A stretch of DNA of 64,000 nucleotides. It comes from Enterobacteriaceae bacterium UBA7338. GTDB lineage: Bacteria > Pseudomonadota > Gammaproteobacteria > Enterobacterales > Enterobacteriaceae. The position numbers and the translations under genes are program-made. Position 1 is the first letter of the stretch. The number at the start of each line of letters is the position of its first letter. Below the pieces are notes generated by a model, which saw nothing but the letters and a program-made list of their open reading frames with translations, made no database searches and was not told where the DNA came from. The stretch spans positions 298,617 through 362,616 of the forward strand of contig DKPJ01000008.1 of assembly GCA_002480085.1 (NCBI GenBank), read 5' to 3'. Below, piece after piece: positions 41,589 through 50,778 of this stretch.

Positions 41589-42842
41589 TCAGGCACGAAT
41601 AGTATCGTCGCCGAAGCCAACCCACTTGTAGGTGGTCAGGGCTTCAAGACCCATCGGGCCGCGAGCGTGCAATTTTTGCGTACTTACGGCCACTTCTGCG
41701 CCCAGTCCAAACTGTCCGCCGTCGGTGAAGCGCGTGGAGGCGTTGACGTATACCGCAGAGGAATCCACCTCGTTCACGAAACGGTTGGCGTTGCTCAGGG
41801 TACGAGTGAGGATCGCATCCGAGTGCTGAGTACCGTGCTCGCGAATGTGCTCGATGGCCTCATCCAGCGAGGCCACCAGCTTGACGTTGAGATCGAGGGA
41901 TAAAAACTCATCGTCATACTGCTCCGGCTTCACCGCTTCGACGTGCGCCGGGCCACCTTGCAGCGTTTTCAGCGCCGCCGCGTCAGCGTGCAGCGTGACG
42001 CCGCTCTGCGCCATCTGGGTGCTCAGCGCTGGCAGGAAACGCTCGGCAATCTGCTGGTTCACCAGCAGCGTCTCCACCGTGTTGCAGGTGCTCGGGCGCT
42101 GGGTCTTGGCGTTGACGATAATCTTCAGCGCCGGCTCGATCTCGGCGGTGTCATCCACATAGATATGGCATACGCCGATACCGCCGGTGATCACCGGAAT
42201 AGTTGACTGCTCGCGGCACAGCTTGTGCAGCCCTGCCCCGCCGCGCGGGATCAGCATGTCGATGTACTTATCCATGCGCAGCATCTCGTTAACCAGCGTC
42301 CGGTCCGGGCTTTCAATCGCCTGGATAGCGCCTGCCGGCAGACCACACTCCTCCAGCGCCTGCTGGATCACCTTCACGGTAGCCGCGTTGGTGCGCCAGG
42401 TCTCTTTGCCGCCGCGCAGGATCGCTGCGTTGCCGGTCTTCAGGCAGAGGGAGGCGACGTCAACGGTAACGTTAGGTCGCGCCTCGTAGATCACACCGAT
42501 TACGCCGAGGGGCACCCGGCGACGTTCGATGCGCAGGCCGCTGTCGAGCAGCCCGCCGTCGATAATCTGCCCGACCGGATCCGCCAGCTTGCAGACCTGG
42601 CGCACGTCGTCGGCGATGCTCTTCAGGCGTTCAGGGTTGAGCGCCAGACGATCGAGCATCGCCTCGCTTAAGCCGTTGCGTCGGGCTTCAAGTACGTCCT
42701 GATCGTTGGCCTGGATGATGTCGTGAGCCTGGGCCTCCAGGTAGTCAGCGATCTTCTCCAGAACGCGGTTTTTTTCTCGGCTGGAGAGCTGCGCCAGCTT
42801 ATACGAGGCTGCTTTCGCAGCGATGCCCATCTGTTCAAGCAT
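41589..42842 (-). CDS. proA: Glutamate-5-semialdehyde dehydrogenase (gamma-glutamyl phosphate reductase)
   Basis: 417 aa (E. coli length), an aldehyde-dehydrogenase-fold enzyme that reduces gamma-glutamyl phosphate with NADPH. The catalytic cysteine is in QRPSTCNTVETLL (about 255). LRGGKETWRTN and VNASTRFTDGGQFGLGAEV are conserved. It lies 11 bp downstream of proB in the proBA operon, and ends near thrW as in E. coli. Confidence 0.98.
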   Translation of the reverse strand: MLEQMGIAAKAASYKLAQLSSREKNRVLEKIADYLEAQAHDIIQANDQDVLEARRNGLSEAMLDRLALNPERLKSIADDVRQVCKLADPVGQIIDGGLLDSGLRIERRRVPLGVIGVIYEARPNVTVDVASLCLKTGNAAILRGGKETWRTNAATVKVIQQALEECGLPAGAIQAIESPDRTLVNEMLRMDKYIDMLIPRGGAGLHKLCREQSTIPVITGGIGVCHIYVDDTAEIEPALKIIVNAKTQRPSTCNTVETLLVNQQIAERFLPALSTQMAQSGVTLHADAAALKTLQGGPAHVEAVKPEQYDDEFLSLDLNVKLVASLDEAIEHIREHGTQHSDAILTRTLSNANRFVNEVDSSAVYVNASTRFTDGGQFGLGAEVAVSTQKLHARGPMGLEALTTYKWVGFGDDTIRA

Positions 42843-42853
42843 ACGTCTGCTCC

Positions 42854-43957
42854 TTAACGGGTGATCATGTCGTCGCGATGGACGGCAACCGGGCCATACT
42901 CGTAGCCGAGAATGGCATCGATCTGTTGTGAGTGCTGGCCAGCGATGCGTCGCAGCGCGTCGCTGTTGTAGCGGGAGACGCCGTGAGCGATGTCCCGCCC
43001 TTCCAGGTTACGGATACGGATCACTTCACCACGGGAGAAGTTGCCTGTCACGCTTTTGATCCCTTTTGGCAGCAATGAGCTGCCTTTTTCGAGGATCGCC
43101 ATCGTTGCCCCTTCGTCCACGGTCAGCTCACCCGCAGGCGGTGCGCCAAAGATCCAGCGCTTACGGCTCTCCAGCGGCGAGGTCTGGGCATGGAAGCGCG
43201 TCCCCACCGGCACGCCGTTCAGCGCGTCGCCAATGACTCCAGGCCGGCTGCCCGCGGCGATAATGGTCTCGATGCCCGCCCGGCAGGCGACGTCGGCAGC
43301 CTGTAATTTCGTGCCCATGCCGCCGGTACCGAGACCAGAGACGCTATCCCCGGCGATGGCCCGCAGCGCATCGTCAATGCCGTGGACGTCGGCAATCAGC
43401 TCGGCATCCGGGTTATTGCGCGGATCGGCGGTGTAGAGCCCCTGCTGGTCGGTGAGCAGCAGCAGCTTATCCGCCCCGCCCAAAATCGCGGCCAGCGCGG
43501 AGAGGTTGTCGTTATCGCCGACCTTGATCTCAGCGGTAGCCACGGCGTCGTTCTCGTTGATCACCGGCACGATGCTGTTATCCAGCAGCGCGCGCAGGGT
43601 ATCGCGGGCGTTGAGGAAGCGCTCCCGGTCCTCCATATCGGCACGTGTCAGCAGCATCTGGCCGACGTGGATCCCGTAGATGGAGAAGAGCTGCTCCCAG
43701 AGCTGGATCAGGCGGCTCTGCCCCACTGCCGCCAGCAGCTGCTTGGAAGCGATGGTGGCGGGCAGCTCAGGGTAGCCCAGGTGCTCGCGTCCGGCGGCAA
43801 TCGCCCCGGAGGTGACGATAACAATACGATGCCCTGCGGCATGCAGCTGCGCGCACTGGCGTACCAGCTCCACGATATGGGCGCGGTTGAGGCGGCGCGA
43901 TCCGCCCGTTAACACGCTGGTGCCGAGTTTTACCACCAGCGTCTGGGTGTCACTCAT
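42854..43957 (-). CDS. proB: Glutamate 5-kinase
   Basis: 367 aa (E. coli length). The amino-acid-kinase domain (1-255) has VVKLGTSVLTGG, VTSGAIAAGREHLG, INENDAVATAEI and GTGGMGTKLQAADVA. The C-terminal PUA domain is about 275-360. It phosphorylates glutamate, the first and proline-inhibited step of proline synthesis. Divergent from phoE over 292 bp. Confidence 0.98.
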   Translation of the reverse strand: MSDTQTLVVKLGTSVLTGGSRRLNRAHIVELVRQCAQLHAAGHRIVIVTSGAIAAGREHLGYPELPATIASKQLLAAVGQSRLIQLWEQLFSIYGIHVGQMLLTRADMEDRERFLNARDTLRALLDNSIVPVINENDAVATAEIKVGDNDNLSALAAILGGADKLLLLTDQQGLYTADPRNNPDAELIADVHGIDDALRAIAGDSVSGLGTGGMGTKLQAADVACRAGIETIIAAGSRPGVIGDALNGVPVGTRFHAQTSPLESRKRWIFGAPPAGELTVDEGATMAILEKGSSLLPKGIKSVTGNFSRGEVIRIRNLEGRDIAHGVSRYNSDALRRIAGQHSQQIDAILGYEYGPVAVHRDDMITR

Positions 43958-44146
43958 GATTCTCTGCCGTTTTACGAATAAGGAAATGTGATGTCAGTCT
44001 GACGTTGTAACAGGAGTGAGGCCGCTTGCCAATAACCTCGGTCAAAAGCATGAGAGATTGCTGCGAGGATCGGCAAGCCTAACGGCAGATTTTTGCAGTT
44101 TTATTGCAGAAATAAATAAACACGGATTTTTAAAATTATTCCGACA

Positions 44147-44164
44147 TTGTCATAAATCTTTCAT
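44147..44164 (+). promoter_or_regulatory. Pho box of phoE
   Basis: TTGTCATAAATCTTTCAT matches the Pho box CTGTCATAAATCTGTCAT at 16 of 18 positions and has the same orientation as phoE, 86 bp before its start codon. It is closer to consensus than the E. coli phoE site. Confidence 0.8.
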
Positions 44165-44249
44165 TTCCGAACGTTAAAACCCTCTCTGTTTTCAGCAGGT
44201 ATAAGCCTGGCGAATATTAGAGCGTCTTTTGTTTAAATCGGGAATCAAA

Positions 44250-45314
44250 ATGAAAAAGAGTACTCTGGCATTAGTGGTAATGGGTCTGGTTGCTTCCGCA
44301 TCTGTACAGTCCGCAGAAGTGTTTAATAAAAATGGCAACAAGCTGGACGTTTACGGCAAAGTGAAAGCCATGCACTACTTCAGCGATGACAACAGCAACG
44401 ACGGCGATAAAACATACGTTCGTTTCGGCTTTAAAGGCGAAACCCAAATTAACGATCAGATTACGGGCTTCGGTCGCTGGGAAGCGGAGTTTGCCGGTAA
44501 TAACGACGAAAGCACCTCCGGGCAGAAAACCCGTCTGGCCTTTGCCGGTGTGAAAATTAAAGATTTCGGTTCACTGGACTACGGTCGTAACCTGGGCGTG
44601 CTGTATGACGTGGCCGCCTACACCGATATGTTCCCGGAGTTCGGCGGTGACGGCCTGGCCCGTACCGACAACTTTATGACCAAACGCACCAGCGGCGTGG
44701 CGACCTACCGTAACAGCGACTTCTTCGGCATGGTAGACGGTCTGGATCTGACCCTGCAGTACCAGGGCAAAAACGAAAACGGCCGCAGCAGCGTGGTGAA
44801 ACAGAACGGCGACGGCTTCGGTACCTCTCTGGCCTATGACTTCGGCGGCAGCGACTTCTCTATCGTTGGTGCGTACGCCAACTCTGACCGCACCAACGCG
44901 CAGAACCAGATGGCCCTTGGCCGTGGCGCGAATGCAGAAGCCTGGGCTGCTGGCGCGAAGTATGACGCCAACAACGTCTACGCTGCTGCGTTCTACGGCG
45001 TATCTTACAACATGACCCCGATCTCCTCCTCTGCGGGCTTTGCCAACAAAGCGGATAACTTCGAAGCCGTGCTCCAGTACCAGTTCGACTTCGGTCTGCG
45101 TCCGTCCGTGGGCTACGTCCTGACCAAAGGCAAAGATATTGAAGGCTTTGGTGACGAAGATCTGGTCAACTATATCGACGTAGGCGCAACCTACTATTTC
45201 AACAAAAACATGTCGGCCTTCGTTGATTATAAAATTAACCAGATTGACGACGATAACCGCCTGGTTACCACTAACGACGATGTCGTTGCCCTGGGCGTAA
45301 CCTACCAGTTCTAA
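44250..45314 (+). CDS. phoE: Phosphoporin PhoE
   Basis: 354-aa trimeric general porin. The signal peptide MKKSTLALVVMGLVASASVQ is cleaved after SA (about residue 21), mature start AEVFNKNGNKLDVYGKVK. Loop 3 carries PEFGGDG, and the C-terminal strand ends VTYQF with the terminal Phe. PhoE favours anions and is induced by PhoB in phosphate starvation; identity as PhoE rather than OmpC/OmpF rests on location (proB-phoE-crl) and the Pho box. The upstream TTG 44229 is not used. Confidence 0.95.
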   Translation: MKKSTLALVVMGLVASASVQSAEVFNKNGNKLDVYGKVKAMHYFSDDNSNDGDKTYVRFGFKGETQINDQITGFGRWEAEFAGNNDESTSGQKTRLAFAGVKIKDFGSLDYGRNLGVLYDVAAYTDMFPEFGGDGLARTDNFMTKRTSGVATYRNSDFFGMVDGLDLTLQYQGKNENGRSSVVKQNGDGFGTSLAYDFGGSDFSIVGAYANSDRTNAQNQMALGRGANAEAWAAGAKYDANNVYAAAFYGVSYNMTPISSSAGFANKADNFEAVLQYQFDFGLRPSVGYVLTKGKDIEGFGDEDLVNYIDVGATYYFNKNMSAFVDYKINQIDDDNRLVTTNDDVVALGVTYQF

Positions 45315-45325
45315 TTCTGGCTAAT

Positions 45326-45359
45326 AAAAAGGCCCTTCATATTATTGAAGGGCCTTTTT
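45326..45359. terminator. Intrinsic terminator of phoE/crl
   Basis: AAAAA-GGCCCTTCA (45331-45339) and TGAAGGGCC (45346-45354)-TTTTT form a symmetrical hairpin with U-tracts in both directions between the convergent phoE and crl. Confidence 0.9.
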
Positions 45360-45379
45360 CATTTATGGTGCTTAATTAA

Positions 45380-45781
45380 TCAGGCGCTGAGTTTGATCGG
45401 CTCATTTTTAAAATCATCGGCAGGCTCCAGCTTTAACTCCAGCGATGCCAGCAGCTCGTGTGCGCGCTCGTGGAAGGTACGCAGCGTCTGCTCAAGACGA
45501 TCGGTCACTTCTGTATCTTTTATGGCAACCGGCTCCCAGTGGCCCTCTTTATTAAAGAGGCCAAACTGGTAGGTATAGGTGAAGCGTTTTTCCTGGGCTT
45601 CCATTATCATCCACCAGCCCCAAAACTCACGCTTCTCAGGGGCAGGTTTCACGTTGACGCATACGGCAAGGCAGTCAAAAAAGAAACGGTTCCCTTCGCA
45701 CTGCTCCTCACGGATATAGGGACCAAGCGCCATAAATTTCTTGATCAGTCTGCTTTTCGGGTGTCCACTCGGTAACGTCAT
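45380..45781 (-). CDS. crl: Sigma factor-binding protein Crl
   Basis: 133 aa, same length and sequence type as E. coli Crl (LIKKFMALGPYIRE, FFFDCLAVCVNVKPAPEKRE, FWGWWM). Crl binds RpoS and helps it capture core polymerase, stimulating curli and stationary-phase genes. With iraP in the left block, two RpoS-supporting proteins are encoded in the window. Convergent with phoE. Confidence 0.96.
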   Translation of the reverse strand: MTLPSGHPKSRLIKKFMALGPYIREEQCEGNRFFFDCLAVCVNVKPAPEKREFWGWWMIMEAQEKRFTYTYQFGLFNKEGHWEPVAIKDTEVTDRLEQTLRTFHERAHELLASLELKLEPADDFKNEPIKLSA

Positions 45782-45838
45782 TGCGATCTCCTTTTGTGAT
45801 GCAACTGTTTTACCAAATCAATGGAATTAAGCAATGCA

Positions 45839-47083
45839 TTAACACAATCTATGCTTCATCCAGCCCGTAATTTCCTGCAGCGCCTTATCAAAGTTGCGAT
45901 AGACCGGCTTAAAGGGGATCTCCAGCAGCTTACCGTCGGCAGAGGATGAGGCAATGAGCCGCGACTCCTCTTCCGGACTGAAGGGATCGTTTTTCCAGAA
46001 GCCAGAGAGCATCGGCGTCGGGCATCGACGTCCCAGCAGGCCCTGGGTTTTCAGCGAGTAGCGGTTTAGCTCGACGCGCAGCGCCTCGTCCGAAGCGTCA
46101 TGCATCCCCAGACAGCTTGCCAGTACGTCGAGGTACATCTCAGGTACGCCGCTGAGGCGCTGAGGATCGGTGAGCAGCGAGTGCACCACCGGCCCGAGGC
46201 AGGCCACCGCCTTCAGACGCGGCGACTCAAGATAGGCCAGACGCACGGCAACGTTCGCCCCAAAGCGGAAGCCAAAGGCGGCCACCCGGGTGTGATCGAC
46301 CCACGGAATGTCCGGCAGCGCTTTCAGCACGTGCTGGTGCAGCATGCTGGAGTCCTGGGTCAGCTTCCACTTCGACGAGAAGCCAATCGACGGCATATCG
46401 AGGGTCAGCATCGCGATGCCGTTCGGCGCAAAGTAGCGCTCAAACAGGTTGTAGTAGTCGCTCTGCAGGCTGTCGAGACCGCCGCACACCAGCACCGTCG
46501 GGAACGGGCCGTCGCCTTTCGGCATGTGCAAGAAACCCACCAGCGGCGAGCCACCGGGAATGGCGAACTCCAGCTGGCGCAGCTTGCCGGGTAGACGGCG
46601 GGCGGCCTCTTCATAGGCGCGGTTGGCCAGCGCCTGCGCCTGCTCGGCCAGGTCGTCGCCCTTTAGATGCGGATATGCCGCAATGCTGTAGAGATTGGAG
46701 GCGTGGAGCCACTGGCGGCCGCTGAGAGCGTCCTCCTGGGTCTGGCTGGCCTTCTGCTGCCACTTCATCGCCTGGGTCGCCCACTCGTAGATCCAGTTGC
46801 CGCCGCGATAGCCCACCACCGTGTCATAGAGATCGCTGTCGGTACGCTCGGCCTGGCTCATGACGATCCGCGCCTGCACGTCGAGAATTTCACGCGGATC
46901 GACTCCGCGCCAGACCCACAGCAGGCGGTTGATCAGCCGGTACCAGTGCGGAACGCTGGCCCCATCCAGCGCGGAGTCCATCGCCGGGGGATTGCCCCGC
47001 TGAAAACGGCGGACCAGCGTCGAGGTTTCGGGATGTTTGAATCGGGGTTTAAACAGGGTTTCGCTGAGGTTAGCCTGGGACAT
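45839..47083 (-). CDS. frsA: Esterase FrsA (fermentation-respiration switch protein)
   Basis: 414-aa alpha/beta hydrolase (E. coli length). The hydrolase core begins near residue 180 (GPFPTVLVCGGLDSLQSDYY), with the oxyanion region LTLDMPSIGFSS and VDHTRVAAFGFRFGANVA, where the usual nucleophile serine motif GxSxG reads GFRFG; the C-terminal segment has the conserved histidine. FrsA binds unphosphorylated EIIA-Glc and was reported to shift metabolism toward fermentation. It lies 105 bp downstream of gpt on the same strand. Confidence 0.95.
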   Translation of the reverse strand: MSQANLSETLFKPRFKHPETSTLVRRFQRGNPPAMDSALDGASVPHWYRLINRLLWVWRGVDPREILDVQARIVMSQAERTDSDLYDTVVGYRGGNWIYEWATQAMKWQQKASQTQEDALSGRQWLHASNLYSIAAYPHLKGDDLAEQAQALANRAYEEAARRLPGKLRQLEFAIPGGSPLVGFLHMPKGDGPFPTVLVCGGLDSLQSDYYNLFERYFAPNGIAMLTLDMPSIGFSSKWKLTQDSSMLHQHVLKALPDIPWVDHTRVAAFGFRFGANVAVRLAYLESPRLKAVACLGPVVHSLLTDPQRLSGVPEMYLDVLASCLGMHDASDEALRVELNRYSLKTQGLLGRRCPTPMLSGFWKNDPFSPEEESRLIASSSADGKLLEIPFKPVYRNFDKALQEITGWMKHRLC

Positions 47084-47147
47084 TGCGCGCAGCCTCCATG
47101 ATTACGTCACTTCATCTATTGTAACCTGCCGGGCGCTAAATAACAGA

Positions 47148-47168
47148 ACGCCCGGCATAACCGGGCGT
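47148..47168 (-). terminator. Hairpin after gpt
   Basis: ACGCCCGG (47148-47155) and CCGGGCGT (47161-47168) form an 8-bp stem with a 5-nt loop 20 bp after the gpt stop. The U-tract is interrupted (TTCTGTTATTT on the minus strand), so termination may be partial, with readthrough into frsA. Confidence 0.6.
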
Positions 47169-47188
47169 AAAGTTTAGAAAAAAGCAGC

Positions 47189-47647
47189 TTAGCGGCCAGA
47201 GATAGGCGGTACAAAGACCACGCCCATATCCCACGGCTGCTCAATCCAGGTATCCTGCGGGATATCGATCACATAGTCATCAACCAGCGGGCGACCGGCA
47301 GGCTTAGCGAAGATAGTGACGAAGTGCGCTTTTGGATACATGTCGCGAATAGCAACGGCGGTACCACCGGTATCCACCAGATCGTCGATCACGATGAAGC
47401 CTTCACCGTCGCCTTCAGCACGTTTCAGCACTTTCAGCTCACGCTGGTTGTCGTGGTCGTAGCTGGAGATGCAAACGGTATCAACATGGCGAATACCCAG
47501 CTCACGGGCCAGCAGGGCAGCCGGAACTAAACCACCGCGGCTAACGGCAATGATGCCTTTCCACTGTTCTGACGGCAGCAGGCGTGCGGCCAGCTTGCGG
47601 GCGTGAATTTGCAGCATGTCCCAGGTGACGACGTATTTTTCGCTCAT
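47189..47647 (-). CDS. gpt: Xanthine-guanine phosphoribosyltransferase
   Basis: 152 aa (E. coli length). The PRPP-binding motif VIDDLVDTGGTA (about 85-96) and the loop VSRGGLVPA are intact. It salvages guanine, xanthine and hypoxanthine with PRPP at the inner face of the membrane. Divergent from pepD over 255 bp. Confidence 0.98.
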   Translation of the reverse strand: MSEKYVVTWDMLQIHARKLAARLLPSEQWKGIIAVSRGGLVPAALLARELGIRHVDTVCISSYDHDNQRELKVLKRAEGDGEGFIVIDDLVDTGGTAVAIRDMYPKAHFVTIFAKPAGRPLVDDYVIDIPQDTWIEQPWDMGVVFVPPISGR

Positions 47648-47902
47648 GTGAAGTGTCCCAGCCTATTGTAAAGCGGCTTAAATGTGTTCAGGGGAAAATG
47701 GGTTGCGCGAGATTATAGAGATCTGACGCACTAAAAACCAGTGTTACGCGGCCCGCCCTGCGCTTTTTACATGCGTCACACTCAGAGAGGCAATAAAGTG
47801 GTATTCTCCCTCTATCTCACCCGCATAGCGCGTGATGCTCTGTTATCGCTAATCCTGTGCCCTGCCCCACTTTTTTGCAGGCCATTGACATGGAGAATCA
47901 TT

Positions 47903-49360
47903 ATGTCTGAACTGTCTCAACTATCCCCCCAGCCGCTGTGGGATATTTTTGCCAAGATCTGCTCTATTCCCCACCCCTCCTACCATGAAGAACAGCTTGC
48001 TGAACACGTTATGGGCTGGGCGAAAGAGAAAGGCTTTCACGCCGAGCGTGACCAGGTTGGCAACATCCTGATCCGCAAGCCGGCCACCGCCGGTATGGAG
48101 AACCGCAAGCCGGTGGTTTTACAGGCGCACCTGGATATGGTGCCGCAGAAAAACCACGACACCGTACACGACTTCACCGTCGATCCGATTCAACCCTACG
48201 TTGATGGCGAGTGGGTGAAAGCCCGTGGCACCACCCTGGGCGCGGATAACGGTATCGGCATGGCCTCTGCACTAGCAGTGCTGGCAGACGACACCGTGGC
48301 CCACGGCCCGCTGGAAGTGCTGCTGACCATGACCGAAGAGGCCGGTATGGACGGCGCGTTTGGTCTGCAGGCTGGCTGGTTACAGGCGGATATCCTGATC
48401 AACACCGACTCCGAAGAAGAGGGTGAGATCTACATGGGCTGCGCCGGGGGCATCGACTTTATCTCTACGCTGACCCTTTCACGCGAAGCGGTTCCGGCTG
48501 GCTTTGAGACCTTCCGCCTGACGCTGAAGGGCCTGAAAGGCGGCCACTCCGGCGGTGATATCCACCTCGGTCTGGGCAATGCCAACAAGCTGCTGGCACG
48601 TTTCCTGGCCGGTCACGCTGCCGAACTGGATCTGCGCCTGCTGGACTTCAACGGCGGCACGCTGCGTAACGCCATTCCGCGCGAAGCCTTCGCCACCGTT
48701 GCCGTTGCCGCAGACAAAGTTGAACAGCTGAAGGCGCTGGCGGATACGTACCAGGCTATTCTCAGCAACGAGCTGGCGATCAAAGAGAAGAACCTGACCG
48801 TGCAGCTGGAGAGCGTCGCCTCTGATAAAGCCGCGCTGTCCACCGCTTCCCGTGACGCGTTCGTGCAGCTGCTGAACGCCACGCCGAACGGCGTGATCCG
48901 CAACTCTGACGTGGCGAAGGGCGTGGTAGAAACCTCCCTGAACGTGGGCGTGGTCACCATGGAAGACGACAGCGCAGAGATCATCTGCCTGATCCGCTCC
49001 CTGATCGACAGCGGTAAAGAGTACGTGGTTAGCATGCTGGAGTCGTTAGGCACGCTGGCGGGCGCGCAGACCTCAGCGAAGGGCAGCTACCCAGGCTGGC
49101 AGCCGGATGCGAAATCCCCGGTGATGCAGCTGGTGCGTGAAACCTATCAGCGCCTGTTCGACAAAACGCCGAACATCCAGGTGATCCACGCCGGTCTCGA
49201 GTGCGGCCTGTTTAAAAAGCCGTACCCGGATATGGATATGGTCTCTATCGGGCCAACCATCACCGGTCCGCACTCCCCGGATGAGCAGGTACACATTGAG
49301 AGCGTGGGCCAGTACTGGACCCTGCTGACCGAGCTGCTGAAGGCGATTCCGGCGAAATAG
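47903..49360 (+). CDS. pepD: Cytosol non-specific dipeptidase (aminoacyl-histidine dipeptidase)
   Basis: 485 aa (E. coli length), M20 di-zinc peptidase. Metal ligands are in QAHLDMVPQ (His/Asp, about 80), TLGADNGIG (Asp, about 119), TEEAGMDGAFG (Glu-Glu, about 149) and the late HAGLECGLF histidine. It splits a broad range of dipeptides, including carnosine. ATG 47903 follows TGGAGAATC; the 54-residue upstream extension of the frame is not conserved sequence. Confidence 0.97.
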   Translation: MSELSQLSPQPLWDIFAKICSIPHPSYHEEQLAEHVMGWAKEKGFHAERDQVGNILIRKPATAGMENRKPVVLQAHLDMVPQKNHDTVHDFTVDPIQPYVDGEWVKARGTTLGADNGIGMASALAVLADDTVAHGPLEVLLTMTEEAGMDGAFGLQAGWLQADILINTDSEEEGEIYMGCAGGIDFISTLTLSREAVPAGFETFRLTLKGLKGGHSGGDIHLGLGNANKLLARFLAGHAAELDLRLLDFNGGTLRNAIPREAFATVAVAADKVEQLKALADTYQAILSNELAIKEKNLTVQLESVASDKAALSTASRDAFVQLLNATPNGVIRNSDVAKGVVETSLNVGVVTMEDDSAEIICLIRSLIDSGKEYVVSMLESLGTLAGAQTSAKGSYPGWQPDAKSPVMQLVRETYQRLFDKTPNIQVIHAGLECGLFKKPYPDMDMVSIGPTITGPHSPDEQVHIESVGQYWTLLTELLKAIPAK

Positions 49361-49368
49361 TCAGTAAC

Positions 49369-49449
49369 GCCCGGTGGCGCTAACGCTTACCGGGCCTACA
49401 GAGATCGCGCCGTAGGCCCGGTAAGGCGAAGCCGCCACCGGGCTTTTTT
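49369..49449. repeat. BIME with terminator-like end, between pepD and dinB
   Basis: GCCCGGTGGCGCTAACGCTT at 49369 and its inverted partner GTAGGCCCGGTAAGGCGAAG...CCACCGGGC at 49412-49443. The second REP is followed by TTTTTT, so in the plus direction it can serve as the pepD terminator. It touches the dinB stop codon. Confidence 0.85.
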
Positions 49450-50503
49450 ACAGGCCTAAAACCAGCTGCCGCTCAAGCTGCGGATCGAGCAGCGTCACAT
49501 GCAGCCCCACCAGCCGCACGCCGCGTTCGCCCCGCCGCTCATCCCAGGTTTTACGAGCGATGGCAATCAGATCCTCTTTGTTCAGCCGGGGCCAGACGTG
49601 CTCCTGGGTAGTCTGCTGGAAATCATTAAATTTAAGCTTCACCCCCTGACGGGCGATCAGCAGATCCGGCTTAACCACGGCCAGCCGCCGCTCCAGCTCC
49701 GGGTAGAGGCGCTCGATAATCGCCACGCACTCCTCCCACTCGTGAATATCCTCCGCCAGCGTGCGCTCTACCCCCACCGACTTGCGCAGCCGCTCGCCGG
49801 TGATCTCCCGCTCGTCGATCCCCTGGCTGCGCTCCCACAGCACCCGGCCAAACTTGCCGAAGCGCTTCAGGAGCATGGCGAGATCGCTCTTCTGCACGTC
49901 CTCACAGGTGCGCAGGCCGAGACTTTCCAGCTTGCCAGCCGAGACCTTGCCAACGCCGGGTATCTTTGACAGCGGCAGGGTTTTGAGGAACGCCGGGACC
50001 TCGTCCGGGGTGATGACATACTGACCGTTGGGCTTGTTGAGATCCGAGGCGATCTTTGCCAGAAATTTTACCGGCGCAATGCCCGCCGAGGCGGTAAGTT
50101 GCAGCTCGTTAAAGATAGTCTGGCGGATCTCCTGCGCTATCAGGGTGGCGGAGCCGTGGCAGTGCACGCTGTCGGTCACATCGAGAAAGGCTTCGTCCAG
50201 CGAGAGGGGTTCAATGCGCGACGTGTAGCGGGAGAAGATCGCCTGAATATGGCGTGAAGCTTCTTTATAGGCATCGAAGCGACCCGGCAGCAGGGTGAGA
50301 TGCGGGCAGAGCTTGAGCGCCATACCGGTAGGCATAGCGCTACGCACGCCAAACTTGCGCGCCGGGTAGTTAGCGGTGCTGATGACCCCCCGCCGCTCCC
50401 GGCTGCCACCGATGGCGATAGGGATATCTCGCAGGGCGGGATTATCGCGCATCTCCACCGCTGCGAAAAAGCAGTCCATATCAACGTGTATTATTTTTCG
50501 CAT
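49448..50503 (-). CDS. dinB: DNA polymerase IV
   Basis: 351-aa Y-family translesion polymerase (E. coli length). Catalytic acidic residues are in HVDMDCFFAAVEMRD (residues 5-19) and SLDEAFLDVTD (about 101-111). The helix-hairpin-helix IPGVGKVSAGKLESLG follows, and the C-terminal beta-clamp peptide is LERQLVLGL. It bypasses minor-groove adducts and is SOS-induced (LexA box upstream). The E. coli downstream toxin genes yafN-yafO-yafP are absent. Confidence 0.97.
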   Translation of the reverse strand: MRKIIHVDMDCFFAAVEMRDNPALRDIPIAIGGSRERRGVISTANYPARKFGVRSAMPTGMALKLCPHLTLLPGRFDAYKEASRHIQAIFSRYTSRIEPLSLDEAFLDVTDSVHCHGSATLIAQEIRQTIFNELQLTASAGIAPVKFLAKIASDLNKPNGQYVITPDEVPAFLKTLPLSKIPGVGKVSAGKLESLGLRTCEDVQKSDLAMLLKRFGKFGRVLWERSQGIDEREITGERLRKSVGVERTLAEDIHEWEECVAIIERLYPELERRLAVVKPDLLIARQGVKLKFNDFQQTTQEHVWPRLNKEDLIAIARKTWDERRGERGVRLVGLHVTLLDPQLERQLVLGL

Positions 50504-50536
50504 CTGCTTATTTTGCCTGGGAAGTCTCCACCCTCA

Positions 50537-50552
50537 CTGGATAAGTATACAG
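50537..50552 (-). promoter_or_regulatory. LexA (SOS) box of dinB
   Basis: CTGGATAAGTATACAG on the plus strand (CTGTATACTTATCCAG toward dinB) fits CTG-N10-CAG with the AT-alternating core of LexA sites and lies 34 bp upstream of the start codon, as in E. coli. Confidence 0.85.
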
Positions 50553-50778
50553 CTTTTGTTGATAAAATGAGAAGCATCGCTTATGCAGAAGCTTAGCCAA
50601 CGGCCTTTGATATCGGTATGATGGGGCCTGAGCAAAACATTTTGTAAACTCCGCCTGGCGGGCTTGCGAAAAAATACCGGGGTGCTAATGTGAGCGCTCC
50701 TAATACAGATTAGTCTGATTTCGGGTCTCTTTTGCCGTCCTGGCAATGTGGTAACCGCTTTATCAAGGAACAAGTAGT

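Noticed and set aside
50504..50778. Toxin-antitoxin genes near dinB (yafNO, dinJ-yafQ)
   Set aside because: The intervals on both sides of dinB contain no suitable ORF; these E. coli genes are absent.
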